A DNA stretch of 64,000 bases from CAXRDE01 sp964229355 (GTDB lineage Bacteria > Cyanobacteriota > Sericytochromatia > UBA7694), in the NCBI GenBank assembly GCA_964229355.1, contig CAXRDE010000024.1, positions 62,001 through 126,000 of the forward strand. The letters are read 5' to 3'. The translations under genes and the position numbers were made by a program. The notes under the pieces were generated by a model. It saw nothing but the letters and a program-made list of their open reading frames with translations. It searched no databases and was not told the origin of the DNA. Below, one piece after another: positions 24,362 to 31,375 of this stretch. Each line of letters opens with the position of its first letter. Position 1 is the stretch's first letter.

Positions 24362-25018
24362 ATGCGTTTCCTATTACGTTTGCTGTCTGGATGCTCGATT
24401 TGTGCCGGTTTGCTCATGGGGCAAGCGCAGGCCAAAACCCAATTCCCCGCTGTTTTGCCCCTGCAACAGGTCATGCCTGTACCGCAACAGCCCAATGCCA
24501 TTGTGCAACCCATGATTGCGCTGCAGGTGATGTTAGAAACCTACGCTTTGGACCACGACGGGCAGTACCCCCGCAGCTTGTATGAATTGCATCAGGCCGC
24601 TGAAAAAGGAGGCTACGCAATGCATAAGATCACCCGTCAAGGTAAGGCCCTGTTTCCGGATTTAGAAGGGGTTCGTTTTGTAGACACCACCCGCATGATG
24701 TCACCTCCAGCGGGCGTTAAAGGCACTTTTCCGGCCCAGTTTGTCTGGGAGGTGCGTCAGCAGCAGTTGCAGACCCCATGGCTGACCCGGGCCGATACCC
24801 AGATGCCCGTACAGGGCGCCGTGGTGTACGTGCCTGTGCTGCGCGACAATGCCAAAGATCCCGTTCAATCCTATGTGATTTTAAGAACGAACGCCCAGGG
24901 CGTTTATTATGCTGAGCCGCAGTGGGTGTATTTTCTCTCCAATATTGACCTGGAGAAGTCTGAACTGCCAGAAGAAAAAGCGATCTTGCAGTGGTTAAAG
25001 CGCTCAAACCCGCGCTAA
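24362..25018 (+). CDS. Exported hypothetical protein with pseudopilin-like segment
   Basis: 218 residues with a signal peptide ending near LLMGQAQA. After a Pro/Gln-rich linker comes MIALQVMLETYALDHDGQYP and RSLYELHQAAEKGGYAMHK. This resembles the helix and loop of type II secretion pseudopilins and related proteins, but there is no prepilin cleavage motif. The remaining about 130 residues match nothing I know. The ATG at 24362, with AGAGG upstream, is preferred over a GTG six bases before. The A/T-rich upstream region (24300-24350) probably holds the promoter. It overlaps the convergent gene by 4 bases. Confidence 0.6.
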   Translation: MRFLLRLLSGCSICAGLLMGQAQAKTQFPAVLPLQQVMPVPQQPNAIVQPMIALQVMLETYALDHDGQYPRSLYELHQAAEKGGYAMHKITRQGKALFPDLEGVRFVDTTRMMSPPAGVKGTFPAQFVWEVRQQQLQTPWLTRADTQMPVQGAVVYVPVLRDNAKDPVQSYVILRTNAQGVYYAEPQWVYFLSNIDLEKSELPEEKAILQWLKRSNPR

Positions 25019-25413
25019 AGACCTGCGTTGGTAAATCCCGCAGCCTGTAAAAGGGCGAGGATTTGCTGGACCAGGGGATCCTCCGGGGTGATTTTTGCTT
25101 TGCCCCGTAAGCGCTCCCACATCGTGCGCTGGCGCTCCAGAATGAGATGCCACTCTCCCCGGTTGGGGTGCTCGCTGTCTTCATCAGAAGCGCCAGCCAC
25201 GCACAGCAAATAGGTCATTCCCTGGTAACGGGCCGTGTTGGCCCAGCCAAAGTCCTCCATGCCAATGACATTGGCCTCAATCCCCCGTTGATCCAGTTCA
25301 GCCACCAGCCACCGCGAGAGATCTTCCCCGAAGCAGCAATCGTTAATAAAATCAGGGCCCACCTCTGAGAGATTGAAGCGATCGGTGGTGAAGCGAATGT
25401 CGACCAGGGTCAT
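25015..25413 (-). CDS. Conserved hypothetical cytoplasmic protein
   Basis: 132 residues without signal or membrane segment. The motif FNLSEVGPDFINDCCFGEDL and the central MEDFGWANTARYQGMTYLLC resemble an unnamed family of about 130 residues found in soil and aquatic bacteria. It is acidic and mixed alpha/beta, with several Trp (GEWHLILERQRTMWERL). No function is assignable. It is convergent with the exported gene at 24362, overlapping by 4 bases. Confidence 0.6.
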   Translation of the reverse strand: MTLVDIRFTTDRFNLSEVGPDFINDCCFGEDLSRWLVAELDQRGIEANVIGMEDFGWANTARYQGMTYLLCVAGASDEDSEHPNRGEWHLILERQRTMWERLRGKAKITPEDPLVQQILALLQAAGFTNAGL

Positions 25414-25656
25414 ACGTTTGTTACATCCCTCAGGGTTGATGCTGTCAAAGGTAGCATTTCCAGTGGATTTGTCAAGTCAGCGCGGCGTGCGAGCCGTGAT
25501 TTTGAATTTGAATAATGAATGAAAAGCATTGAATAAAAAACATTAAAAAACATGCATCGAACTTACGTCAAACTCTATCTTTAAGCATGAGCGAGCAACG
25601 TTTCGCCAACCTTTTATCTAATGATCTAAACTATTTTAATGCACAAGGTATAAACC
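25414..25656. other. Intergenic region before the fasciclin gene
   Basis: A 243-base gap, strongly A/T-rich from about 25500. It contains runs such as AATAAAAAACATTAAAAAACATG but no convincing gene or perfect inverted repeat. It probably holds the promoters of the two divergent genes. Confidence 0.4.
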
Positions 25657-26277
25657 ATGAAAAAAAGTCTACTGTCCCTATTCTCGATTGCTTGTTTAGC
25701 TTCTTGTCAGCAACTGGGCGCGCCCGTTGCCAACGATATGAGCCTTTCGATGGCTCAGCCTCCCGTATCAGAAGGTACCCCAGAAGATATGGCGAGTCCG
25801 GCTCCTGCTGCTACACCTGAAGCCCCGGCCACCGAGACCCCCGCTACTGAAACCCCAGCTACCGCCATGGATATTGTAGATACCGCCGTTGCAGCGGGTA
25901 ACTTTACCACCCTCGCCCGTGCCCTCACTGCGGCAAACCTGGTGGACACCCTCAAAGGTGAAGGCCCCTTCACGGTTTTTGCACCCACTGACGCCGCCTT
26001 TGCCGCGCTGCCCGAAGGCACCCTCGATAGCCTTTTGGCTAACCCCGAAGAGCTAGCCAAAGTGCTGACCTACCACGTGGTGGCTGGAGACGTCTCTAGT
26101 GAAACCGTGGTCACCTTAGACACCGCCACGACCGTTCAAGGCTCAGCGGTAGATATTATGGTGAACGACGGCAAAGTCATGATCAACAACGCCACGGTGA
26201 CCCAGGCTGACATTAAAGCCTCAAACGGTACCATCCACGTGATTGACACCGTCTTACTGCCCCCCGCTTCAAACTAG
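25657..26277 (+). CDS. Fasciclin-domain lipoprotein
   Basis: 206 residues. A signal peptide with lipobox CLASC (probable lipidated Cys17) is followed by a Pro/Ala/Thr linker with repeated ATETPATETPAT, then one fasciclin (FAS1) domain. The FAS1 marks are DIVDTAVAAGNFTTLARAL, GPFTVFAPTDAAFAALPEG, LTYHVVAGDV and GTIHVIDTVLLPP. FAS1 proteins mediate adhesion or are cell-surface components. Its own terminator follows at 26304, so it is a single-gene transcript. Confidence 0.93.
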   Translation: MKKSLLSLFSIACLASCQQLGAPVANDMSLSMAQPPVSEGTPEDMASPAPAATPEAPATETPATETPATAMDIVDTAVAAGNFTTLARALTAANLVDTLKGEGPFTVFAPTDAAFAALPEGTLDSLLANPEELAKVLTYHVVAGDVSSETVVTLDTATTVQGSAVDIMVNDGKVMINNATVTQADIKASNGTIHVIDTVLLPPASN

Positions 26278-26303
26278 ATTGAGAGCCTTACCTTTTTGCT
26301 ATG

Positions 26304-26331
26304 CCCCTGACCGAATGTCAGGGGTTTTTTT
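26304..26331 (+). terminator. Rho-independent terminator after the fasciclin gene
   Basis: A perfect 8-base-pair stem, CCCCTGAC / GTCAGGGG, with loop CGAAT is followed directly by seven T. It lies 27 bases after the fasciclin stop codon. Confidence 0.9.
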
Positions 26332-26348
26332 CGTGTCAGCGAGAAAGG

Positions 26349-27110
26349 TTAAGCCACGGGGCTCATTTCGGCTTCTTTTGCCCATTGCACAGCGTCGGCA
26401 CCGGCGGGTAGGCGCTGGGGACTCTGGGGGTCTGTCGCGGCTTGCCAAATGACTTCGGCCACGTCAGTGGATTCGGTAATGGGATCGTTGGAGGTTTGCC
26501 AACCCGTTAAAATGCGGTTGACCTGATCCACGTAAGGCTCAGGAAAGCTCAGCCCACGGGTTTGCGCATTTTCGCCAAAGCGGGTATTCGGGGCGCGTCC
26601 GGGCAGTACCGTGCGCACCTGGATACCAAAGGGCGCGAGTTCCAGGGCCAGTGAGGCACTGAAGGCGTTGACCGCTGCTTTACTGGCGGTATAAACGGCC
26701 AGCAAAGGCAGGGTTTTTAAGGTGACCGATGAGGTGACGTTAATAATGGTGCCGGACTGGCGCTCACGCATCTGCGGTAAAACCGCCTGGGTCATGGCAA
26801 TGGTGCCCAGGGTGTTGGTTTCAAAGAGGTGGCGCACCTCGCTCATGGGAATACCTTCTAAGGCATTCAGCAGGCCAATACCGGCGTTGTTGACCAGCAC
26901 ATCAATGGGCCCGGCTTCAGCCACGACGGCACGAATGCTTTCGTCGTCGGTAACGTCCAGGGGCAAAATGCGCAGGTGCTCAGAAACCGGAAACAAATCC
27001 TCACGGGGTGAACGCATGGTGGCAATCACCTGCCAACCGCGATCCAGAAAATAGCGCGCGGTTTCGTGACCAAAACCCGATGAACAGCCGGTAATAAGAA
27101 TGGTTTTCAT
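26349..27110 (-). CDS. Short-chain dehydrogenase/reductase
   Basis: 253 residues with the classical SDR signs: nucleotide-binding TGCSSGFG (7-14), DVTD, NNAG (74-77), catalytic Ser near 127, and YTASK with Tyr140 and Lys144. LPGRAPNTRF follows the usual post-catalytic segment. It is a cytoplasmic NAD(P)(H)-dependent oxidoreductase with unknown substrate. Divergent from a TetR-type repressor across clear operators, it is very likely the repressed target. Such SDR/TetR pairs are common in response to small toxic compounds. Confidence 0.93.
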   Translation of the reverse strand: MKTILITGCSSGFGHETARYFLDRGWQVIATMRSPREDLFPVSEHLRILPLDVTDDESIRAVVAEAGPIDVLVNNAGIGLLNALEGIPMSEVRHLFETNTLGTIAMTQAVLPQMRERQSGTIINVTSSVTLKTLPLLAVYTASKAAVNAFSASLALELAPFGIQVRTVLPGRAPNTRFGENAQTRGLSFPEPYVDQVNRILTGWQTSNDPITESTDVAEVIWQAATDPQSPQRLPAGADAVQWAKEAEMSPVA

Positions 27111-27161
27111 AATGATATACTCTCTTTGTCTTGTTTTGCTAAAATGAGAAACAGTTAATTA

Positions 27162-27216
27162 CGAAACCCTTGAGTTTCGAAATATGTATTTAAGATACTA
27201 CTCAGTTTCGAAACTG
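27162..27216. promoter_or_regulatory. Paired TetR operators between SDR and TetR genes
   Basis: The palindrome CAGTTTCGAAACTG is at 27203-27216 and a second TTTCGAAA core is at 27175-27182. Their cores are 31 bases apart, close to three helical turns. A further inverted pair CGAAAC/GTTTCG spans 27162-27179. They lie just ahead of the TetR start and within about 100 bases of the SDR start, as expected for autoregulation and target control. Confidence 0.75.
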
Positions 27217-27240
27217 TCAAGTATCGTTATGAGGAATGGC

Positions 27241-27855
27241 ATGAAAAAAAGCACCGAAGCGGCTGTGGGACGCAAACGCGATCACACCTTGAACACGCGA
27301 ATTATTGAAGCCGCGCTGGATACCCTTGCCGAAACCGGCTTTGAGGGCATGACCATGGACGCTGTGGCCACCCGTGCAAAAACGGGCAAAGCGAGTGTTT
27401 ACCGGCGTTGGGCTTCGAAGGCCGAGCTGGTCAGAGATGCGCTCATTCAGATGAGTAAAGGCTCAGTAGAAACCGAACAATTGCCCGACAAAGGCTGCCT
27501 GCGTGATGATTTATTGGCGCTGCTCAAGCCCTATCCCGCAGGTTACGGTGAGCGCAAAATCAAGGTCATGAGCGGTCTGGGGCGCTTTTTTACGGAACAT
27601 CAGGATCTGGCTGAAGAGGTGATGCAGGGCGTCTTTGTGCCCTGGAGTGCAGCCAACCGCCAACTGATGGAACGGGCCATGGCTCGCGGCGAAATCTCAG
27701 CCGCTGCGGACATCGAAACCGCCTGTCAGGTGATTGTGGCCGTCACCGCCTGCCGGACGCAGGCCCAATACGGTCGCCTGATTACCCGCGATCTGACCAC
27801 GGTGATTGACAACCTGATTCTGCCCGCGTTGATGCATCCGACGAATGTGGCTTAA
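27241..27855 (+). CDS. TetR/AcrR family repressor
   Basis: 204 residues from the ATG with GAGGA in front. An ATG at 27184 is in frame but lies within the operator region. The N-terminal HTH is IIEAALDTLAETGFEGMTMD then AVATRAKTGKASVYRRWASK, typical for TetR. The rest is an all-helical ligand-binding domain ending AQYGRLITRDLTTVIDNLI, as in the TetR_C group seen with SDR partners. It probably represses the divergent SDR gene and itself at the TTTCGAAA sites. The inducer is unknown. Confidence 0.9.
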   Translation: MKKSTEAAVGRKRDHTLNTRIIEAALDTLAETGFEGMTMDAVATRAKTGKASVYRRWASKAELVRDALIQMSKGSVETEQLPDKGCLRDDLLALLKPYPAGYGERKIKVMSGLGRFFTEHQDLAEEVMQGVFVPWSAANRQLMERAMARGEISAAADIETACQVIVAVTACRTQAQYGRLITRDLTTVIDNLILPALMHPTNVA

Positions 27856-28624
27856 GAAGCTATTTTGTAGGGTTGATAAGCGAGAAAGCAACGCAATTAT
27901 TTCCTTTGCTGTGTTTATGCTGGGGGTTTGTTTTCAGATTGCTCCTGGAGTATATGGCGCAGAGCAAAAAGTCAAATTACAGACGGACATTGGGCAAGCC
28001 GTGGGGTGGTTAACACCGCCCTCTTCAAGCGCTTCAGATCCCAATAGTGGCTATGTTTACTTTTCCAGAGACCTTGCAATGCCGCATCACCAGACAAGCA
28101 TGGCTTATCACACAAAATATACACACGCTTTCAAACAAGAAAAAGGCAATGTGAGGGTTGAGTCATACACCGCTAGCAAAACGGGCAGAGAGGGCCAGGA
28201 ACGCGCAACAGCGTTCTACTTCGTTGAAAACCTTATGAACATTGGGTATTTGCTCGTTCAGCGTCAGTTTATCGTGCAAGACCTGGCTTATTTTCGCGCT
28301 GCATCCTCAGTGCCGATAGCAGCAAAGGATTTACTGGAGCGTGTCAAAAGCGATCTCAATCAAATTCAGTCTTTGGATCGTGTCAGTGAACGATTGCCCC
28401 TGTCAGGGGAAACCCTCGACGTGTACACCACGCGACACGATGGGTTTGTTGAGCGGTTCGGCTTGCTTCGCAAAGAGGGCCAATACTACCTGGTGCTAGA
28501 CGCCTTCTACCCTGAAGCAATGGATCGCGAATACTATCCAAAATCCCTGGCTCAACTGGATGTTTATCTCTCTCAGGGAATGTGGTCATTTGAGACACAC
28601 CGCAAATACTCTATAACCGGATAA
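27845..28624 (+). CDS. Exported hypothetical protein
   Basis: 259 residues. A long basic N-terminus and a hydrophobic core (IISFAVFMLGVCFQIAPGVYG, cleavage probably near GVYGAEQ) suggest a signal peptide. No family recognised. The mature part is mixed, with YHTKYTHAFKQEKGNVRVES and GETLDVYTTRHDGFVERFG. The A/T content is somewhat higher than in neighbours. The start overlaps the TetR gene by 11 bases and has no clear ribosome binding site, so the exact start is uncertain. Confidence 0.5.
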   Translation: MWLKKLFCRVDKRESNAIISFAVFMLGVCFQIAPGVYGAEQKVKLQTDIGQAVGWLTPPSSSASDPNSGYVYFSRDLAMPHHQTSMAYHTKYTHAFKQEKGNVRVESYTASKTGREGQERATAFYFVENLMNIGYLLVQRQFIVQDLAYFRAASSVPIAAKDLLERVKSDLNQIQSLDRVSERLPLSGETLDVYTTRHDGFVERFGLLRKEGQYYLVLDAFYPEAMDREYYPKSLAQLDVYLSQGMWSFETHRKYSITG

Positions 28625-28671
28625 GTCAGCCTGAAGTATAGATTTAAAAAGAAGAATGAACTCATGTTCAC

Positions 28672-28721
28672 TTGACTTTTTTGCTATTTAGTATCACTAT
28701 ATAGATGTGCTAAGTAATACT
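28672..28721 (+). promoter_or_regulatory. Candidate promoter/operator region of the PadR operon
   Basis: TTGACT at 28672-28677 could be a -35 element, with A/T-rich sequence (CACTATATAG) near the -10 distance. An inverted pair AGTAT (28690-28694) / ATACT (28717-28721) flanks it, as a PadR autoregulatory site might. This is weak, sequence-only evidence. Confidence 0.3.
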
Positions 28722-28755
28722 GCATACCAGTCACACAATATAGAGAAGAGGAATC

Positions 28756-29085
28756 ATGCAGCAAAATCTGACCGAAATGCTCAAAGGTGTACTTGAAGGA
28801 TGTGTGCTTGAGATTATTAGCCATCGTGAAACCTATGGTTACGAAATTACACGCCGATTGAACGCCCTTGGATTCACAGAAGTGGTGGACGGGACCGTGT
28901 ACACCATTTTGGTGCGCCTCGAAAAAAATAAGCTGGTGGAGGTCAGCAAAAAGCCCTCTGATATCGGGCCTCCACGCAAGTTTTTTGTGCTCAACGACGC
29001 CGGGCGCAAAGAGCTGGAAACCTTCTGGGAAAAATGGGCGTTTGTCTCTGCAAAACTTCAGCAAATAAAGGAGCCCACAGTATGA
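28756..29085 (+). CDS. PadR family transcriptional regulator
   Basis: 109 residues with the PadR winged helix: LEGCVLEIISHRETYGYEI, then ITRRLNALGF, VVDGTVYTILVRLEKNKLV and PPRKFFVLNDAGRKEL. PadR proteins repress adjacent transporter or detoxification genes and are released by small molecules. AGAGGAAT precedes the ATG. The stop overlaps the first DUF1048 start (ATGA). It is the first gene of a five-gene run ending in an ABC exporter. Confidence 0.93.
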   Translation: MQQNLTEMLKGVLEGCVLEIISHRETYGYEITRRLNALGFTEVVDGTVYTILVRLEKNKLVEVSKKPSDIGPPRKFFVLNDAGRKELETFWEKWAFVSAKLQQIKEPTV

Positions 29086-29441
29086 ATGTTTGGGAACGCA
29101 TAACCGGCAATGATATCACGAAGGCCTTCAAGGCCTTTGAAGCCCGTGCACAAACGCTACCGCCTGATTATGAGGGGGCCTGGCAAAAGATAAAGACCCA
29201 GCTCTGGTCTTATGGCGATTTTAGCGGCCGTAACCTGCTGCCGATTTTTGACAGCGTGCTCGGCCTGCTCGAAGAAAGCGCCTTAGATGGCCTGGCGATT
29301 GAAGAGGTGCTGGGGGAAGACATTCACGGCTTTTGCGCGGCCCTGGTGGGCCATGAAGGCGCGAAATCGGTGCGCGACAGATGGCGCGAACAACTCAATC
29401 AAAGCATTGCCAAAAAATTAGGCATCAAGGAGACCCCATGA
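29082..29441 (+). CDS. DUF1048 family protein, first copy
   Basis: 119 residues, all-helical, DUF1048 type: FEARAQTLPPDYEGAWQKIK, LLPIFDSVLGLLEESALDGL and VLGEDIHGFCAALVG. DUF1048 proteins are commonly encoded between PadR regulators and ABC-2 exporters. Their biochemical role is unknown, and annotations describe them as ferritin-like helical bundles. The ATG is shared with the PadR stop (ATGA) and the stop overlaps the second copy the same way. It is clearly diverged from its neighbour, with many different residues along the alignment. Confidence 0.88.
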   Translation: MNVWERITGNDITKAFKAFEARAQTLPPDYEGAWQKIKTQLWSYGDFSGRNLLPIFDSVLGLLEESALDGLAIEEVLGEDIHGFCAALVGHEGAKSVRDRWREQLNQSIAKKLGIKETP

Positions 29442-29788
29442 ACATACGCGATATTATCGAAGGTAAAAAAGCCTGGTGGGCGCATACGGCCCGTGTTAAA
29501 GCCCTGCCAGAAGATTATCAGCTGGTGTATCGAGAGATTCAAAAATACCTCTTTAAGGTGGGGCCCGTTGAATTGGCCGAAGGCATGGGCCTGCTGTCGG
29601 GCATTGTGGACCTGTTTGAAGAAGGCGCAGCTCTGGGCAAAGGTGTGCTTGAGGTCACGGGCCGTGACGTCGCGGGTTTTTGTGACGAGCTGATCAAAGA
29701 TTCAACCACCTATGCTGACCTTTATCAGGAATCAGTGAATCGCAAGGTCAGTGAAGCCATGAAACAAGCAACAGATCCTCGTCAATAA
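29438..29788 (+). CDS. DUF1048 family protein, second copy
   Basis: 116 residues close to the DUF1048 consensus: MNIRDIIEGKKAWWAHTARV, KALPEDYQLVYREIQKYLF, GIVDLFEEGAALGKGVLEVT and GRDVAGFCDELI. AGGAG precedes the ATG, which overlaps the first copy's stop. Adjacent paralogues of this family next to PadR suggest they act as a pair, perhaps as a heterodimer. That is inference. The ABC ATPase gene begins 45 bases downstream. Confidence 0.92.
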   Translation: MNIRDIIEGKKAWWAHTARVKALPEDYQLVYREIQKYLFKVGPVELAEGMGLLSGIVDLFEEGAALGKGVLEVTGRDVAGFCDELIKDSTTYADLYQESVNRKVSEAMKQATDPRQ

Positions 29789-29833
29789 AGTGCCCTGAGG
29801 ATCTGGCGATAAAAGAAAAGAGGAGAGATTGTC

Positions 29834-30592
29834 ATGGAAACCGCCATTCAAGTAAAGGGACTGCACAAGTCGTACCAGAATATGCCGGTTCTCAAAGGTG
29901 TGGATTTGGAAGTCAAAAAAGGCAGTGTTTTTGCCCTGCTTGGTGCCAATGGGGCGGGTAAGACGACCCTGGTCAAGATCCTTTGCACCCTGCTCAGGCA
30001 GGATCAAGGAACTGTCACCATCAATGGTTACGACCTGATGTCGAAACCCGAGCAGGTGCGTCATACGATCAGCCTTACTGGACAGTTTGCTGCCGTTGAC
30101 GAGATTTTGACCGGACGCGAAAATCTGATCATGATTGCCAGACTGCGACGTCTGGCAAGTCCAGCTCGTGTCGCTGAAGCGCTATTGCAGCGCTTTGATT
30201 TAGACAGCGCTGCCGATCGCAGGGTGGCGACCTATTCAGGTGGAATGCGTCGCAGGCTCGACATCGCCATGAGTCTGGTGGGGGAGCCTGCGCTCTGCTT
30301 CCTTGACGAGCCGACTACTGGACTCGATCCCGAGGGACGCAAGGCGGTGTGGAAGATGATCAGAGCACTGGCAGACAGCGGCAAGACCGTCTTTTTAACC
30401 ACCCAGTATCTCGAAGAGGCCGAACAGCTTGCTGATCACATTGCCATTCTGAATGCGGGCAAAATTATTGCCCAGGGTACGCTCGCAGAACTCAAGCAGT
30501 TGTTTCCGCCAGCAAAAGTGGAGTATGTCGAAAAACACCTGACGCTGGAAGAGATCTTCCTCGCCATCGTCTCCAGAAAGGAAAGAGACTAA
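29834..30592 (+). CDS. ABC exporter ATP-binding protein
   Basis: 252 residues with Walker A GANGAGKTT (38-46), signature YSGGMRRRLDIAMSLVG, Walker B LCFLDEPTTGLD and the switch region TTQYLEEAEQLADH. The sequence is of the drug-export (DrrA-like) group. A short C-terminal extension ends KYVEKHLTLEEIFLA-like (VEKHLTLEEIF), a usual tail. It precedes its permease with no gap and follows the DUF1048 pair, so the exporter is probably controlled by PadR. Confidence 0.95.
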   Translation: METAIQVKGLHKSYQNMPVLKGVDLEVKKGSVFALLGANGAGKTTLVKILCTLLRQDQGTVTINGYDLMSKPEQVRHTISLTGQFAAVDEILTGRENLIMIARLRRLASPARVAEALLQRFDLDSAADRRVATYSGGMRRRLDIAMSLVGEPALCFLDEPTTGLDPEGRKAVWKMIRALADSGKTVFLTTQYLEEAEQLADHIAILNAGKIIAQGTLAELKQLFPPAKVEYVEKHLTLEEIFLAIVSRKERD

Positions 30593-31375
30593 ATGCAAAC
30601 CGTTCAAAAACATCTTTTCAGTGATATGGCAGTTATGTTGGAGCGCTCCATGCGTCACGTGTTTCGTAGCCTTGATACGATTATTACAGTGACGATCATG
30701 CCCATTGCAATGATGCTCTTGTTTGTCTATGTGCTTGGCGGTGCGATTCAAGCTGGCACTGATAATTATATCAATTACCTCTTGCCCGGCATTCTGCTGA
30801 TTGCGATCGCCAATAGCACGGGCTATACCTCTTATCGCCTGTTCATGGATATGCAGAGCGGTATTTTCGAGCGATTTCACACCCTGCCAATGACGCGCTC
30901 AGCCCCTCTTTGGGGGCATGTCTTGACCACTCTGGTATCAAACGGGATTTCGCTGGCCGTCATCCTCTTTGTCGCACTGCTCATGGGTTTTCGCTCGCCA
31001 GCAGGCGTTCTTGCATGGCTAGCTGTTGCCGGAATCCTGAGTCTATTTACGTTGGCCTTGACCTGGCTAGCTGTGATTCCGGGCATTACGGCTAAAAGCA
31101 TCGACGGAGCAAGTATCATTGCCTATCCCGTTCACTTTTTGCCCTTGATCAGCTCAGCCTTTGTGCCGACCCAAACGATGCCGACACCCGTGCGCCTCTT
31201 TGCCGAAAACCAACCGGTGACCGCCATCGCCGACGCGATCCGTGCCTTACTTTCAGGTCAGCCGGTCGGAGCCCAGATCTGGCTAGCTCTCGCCTGGTGT
31301 GCCATCATTCTGCTGGTATCGTACCTGTTTGCAATGAGGCTTTATCAAATCGACGCTTTCACTCAACACCATTAA
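30593..31375 (+). CDS. ABC-2 type permease
   Basis: 260 residues with six hydrophobic segments, the ABC-2 membrane layout (IITVTIMPIAMMLLFVYVLG, LLPGILLIAIANSTGYT and others). FERFHTLPMTRSAPLWGHVL is the conserved loop of daunorubicin-type exporters. The ATG directly follows the ATPase stop. The last 17 bases overlap the convergent ankyrin gene. The exported compound is unknown. Confidence 0.93.
   Translation: MQTVQKHLFSDMAVMLERSMRHVFRSLDTIITVTIMPIAMMLLFVYVLGGAIQAGTDNYINYLLPGILLIAIANSTGYTSYRLFMDMQSGIFERFHTLPMTRSAPLWGHVLTTLVSNGISLAVILFVALLMGFRSPAGVLAWLAVAGILSLFTLALTWLAVIPGITAKSIDGASIIAYPVHFLPLISSAFVPTQTMPTPVRLFAENQPVTAIADAIRALLSGQPVGAQIWLALAWCAIILLVSYLFAMRLYQIDAFTQHH

Noticed and set aside
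25801..25868. The GAGACCCCCGCTACTGAAACC repeats as a CRISPR-like array
   Set aside because: They are in-frame codons for the Pro/Ala/Thr linker of the fasciclin lipoprotein, short and without spacers.
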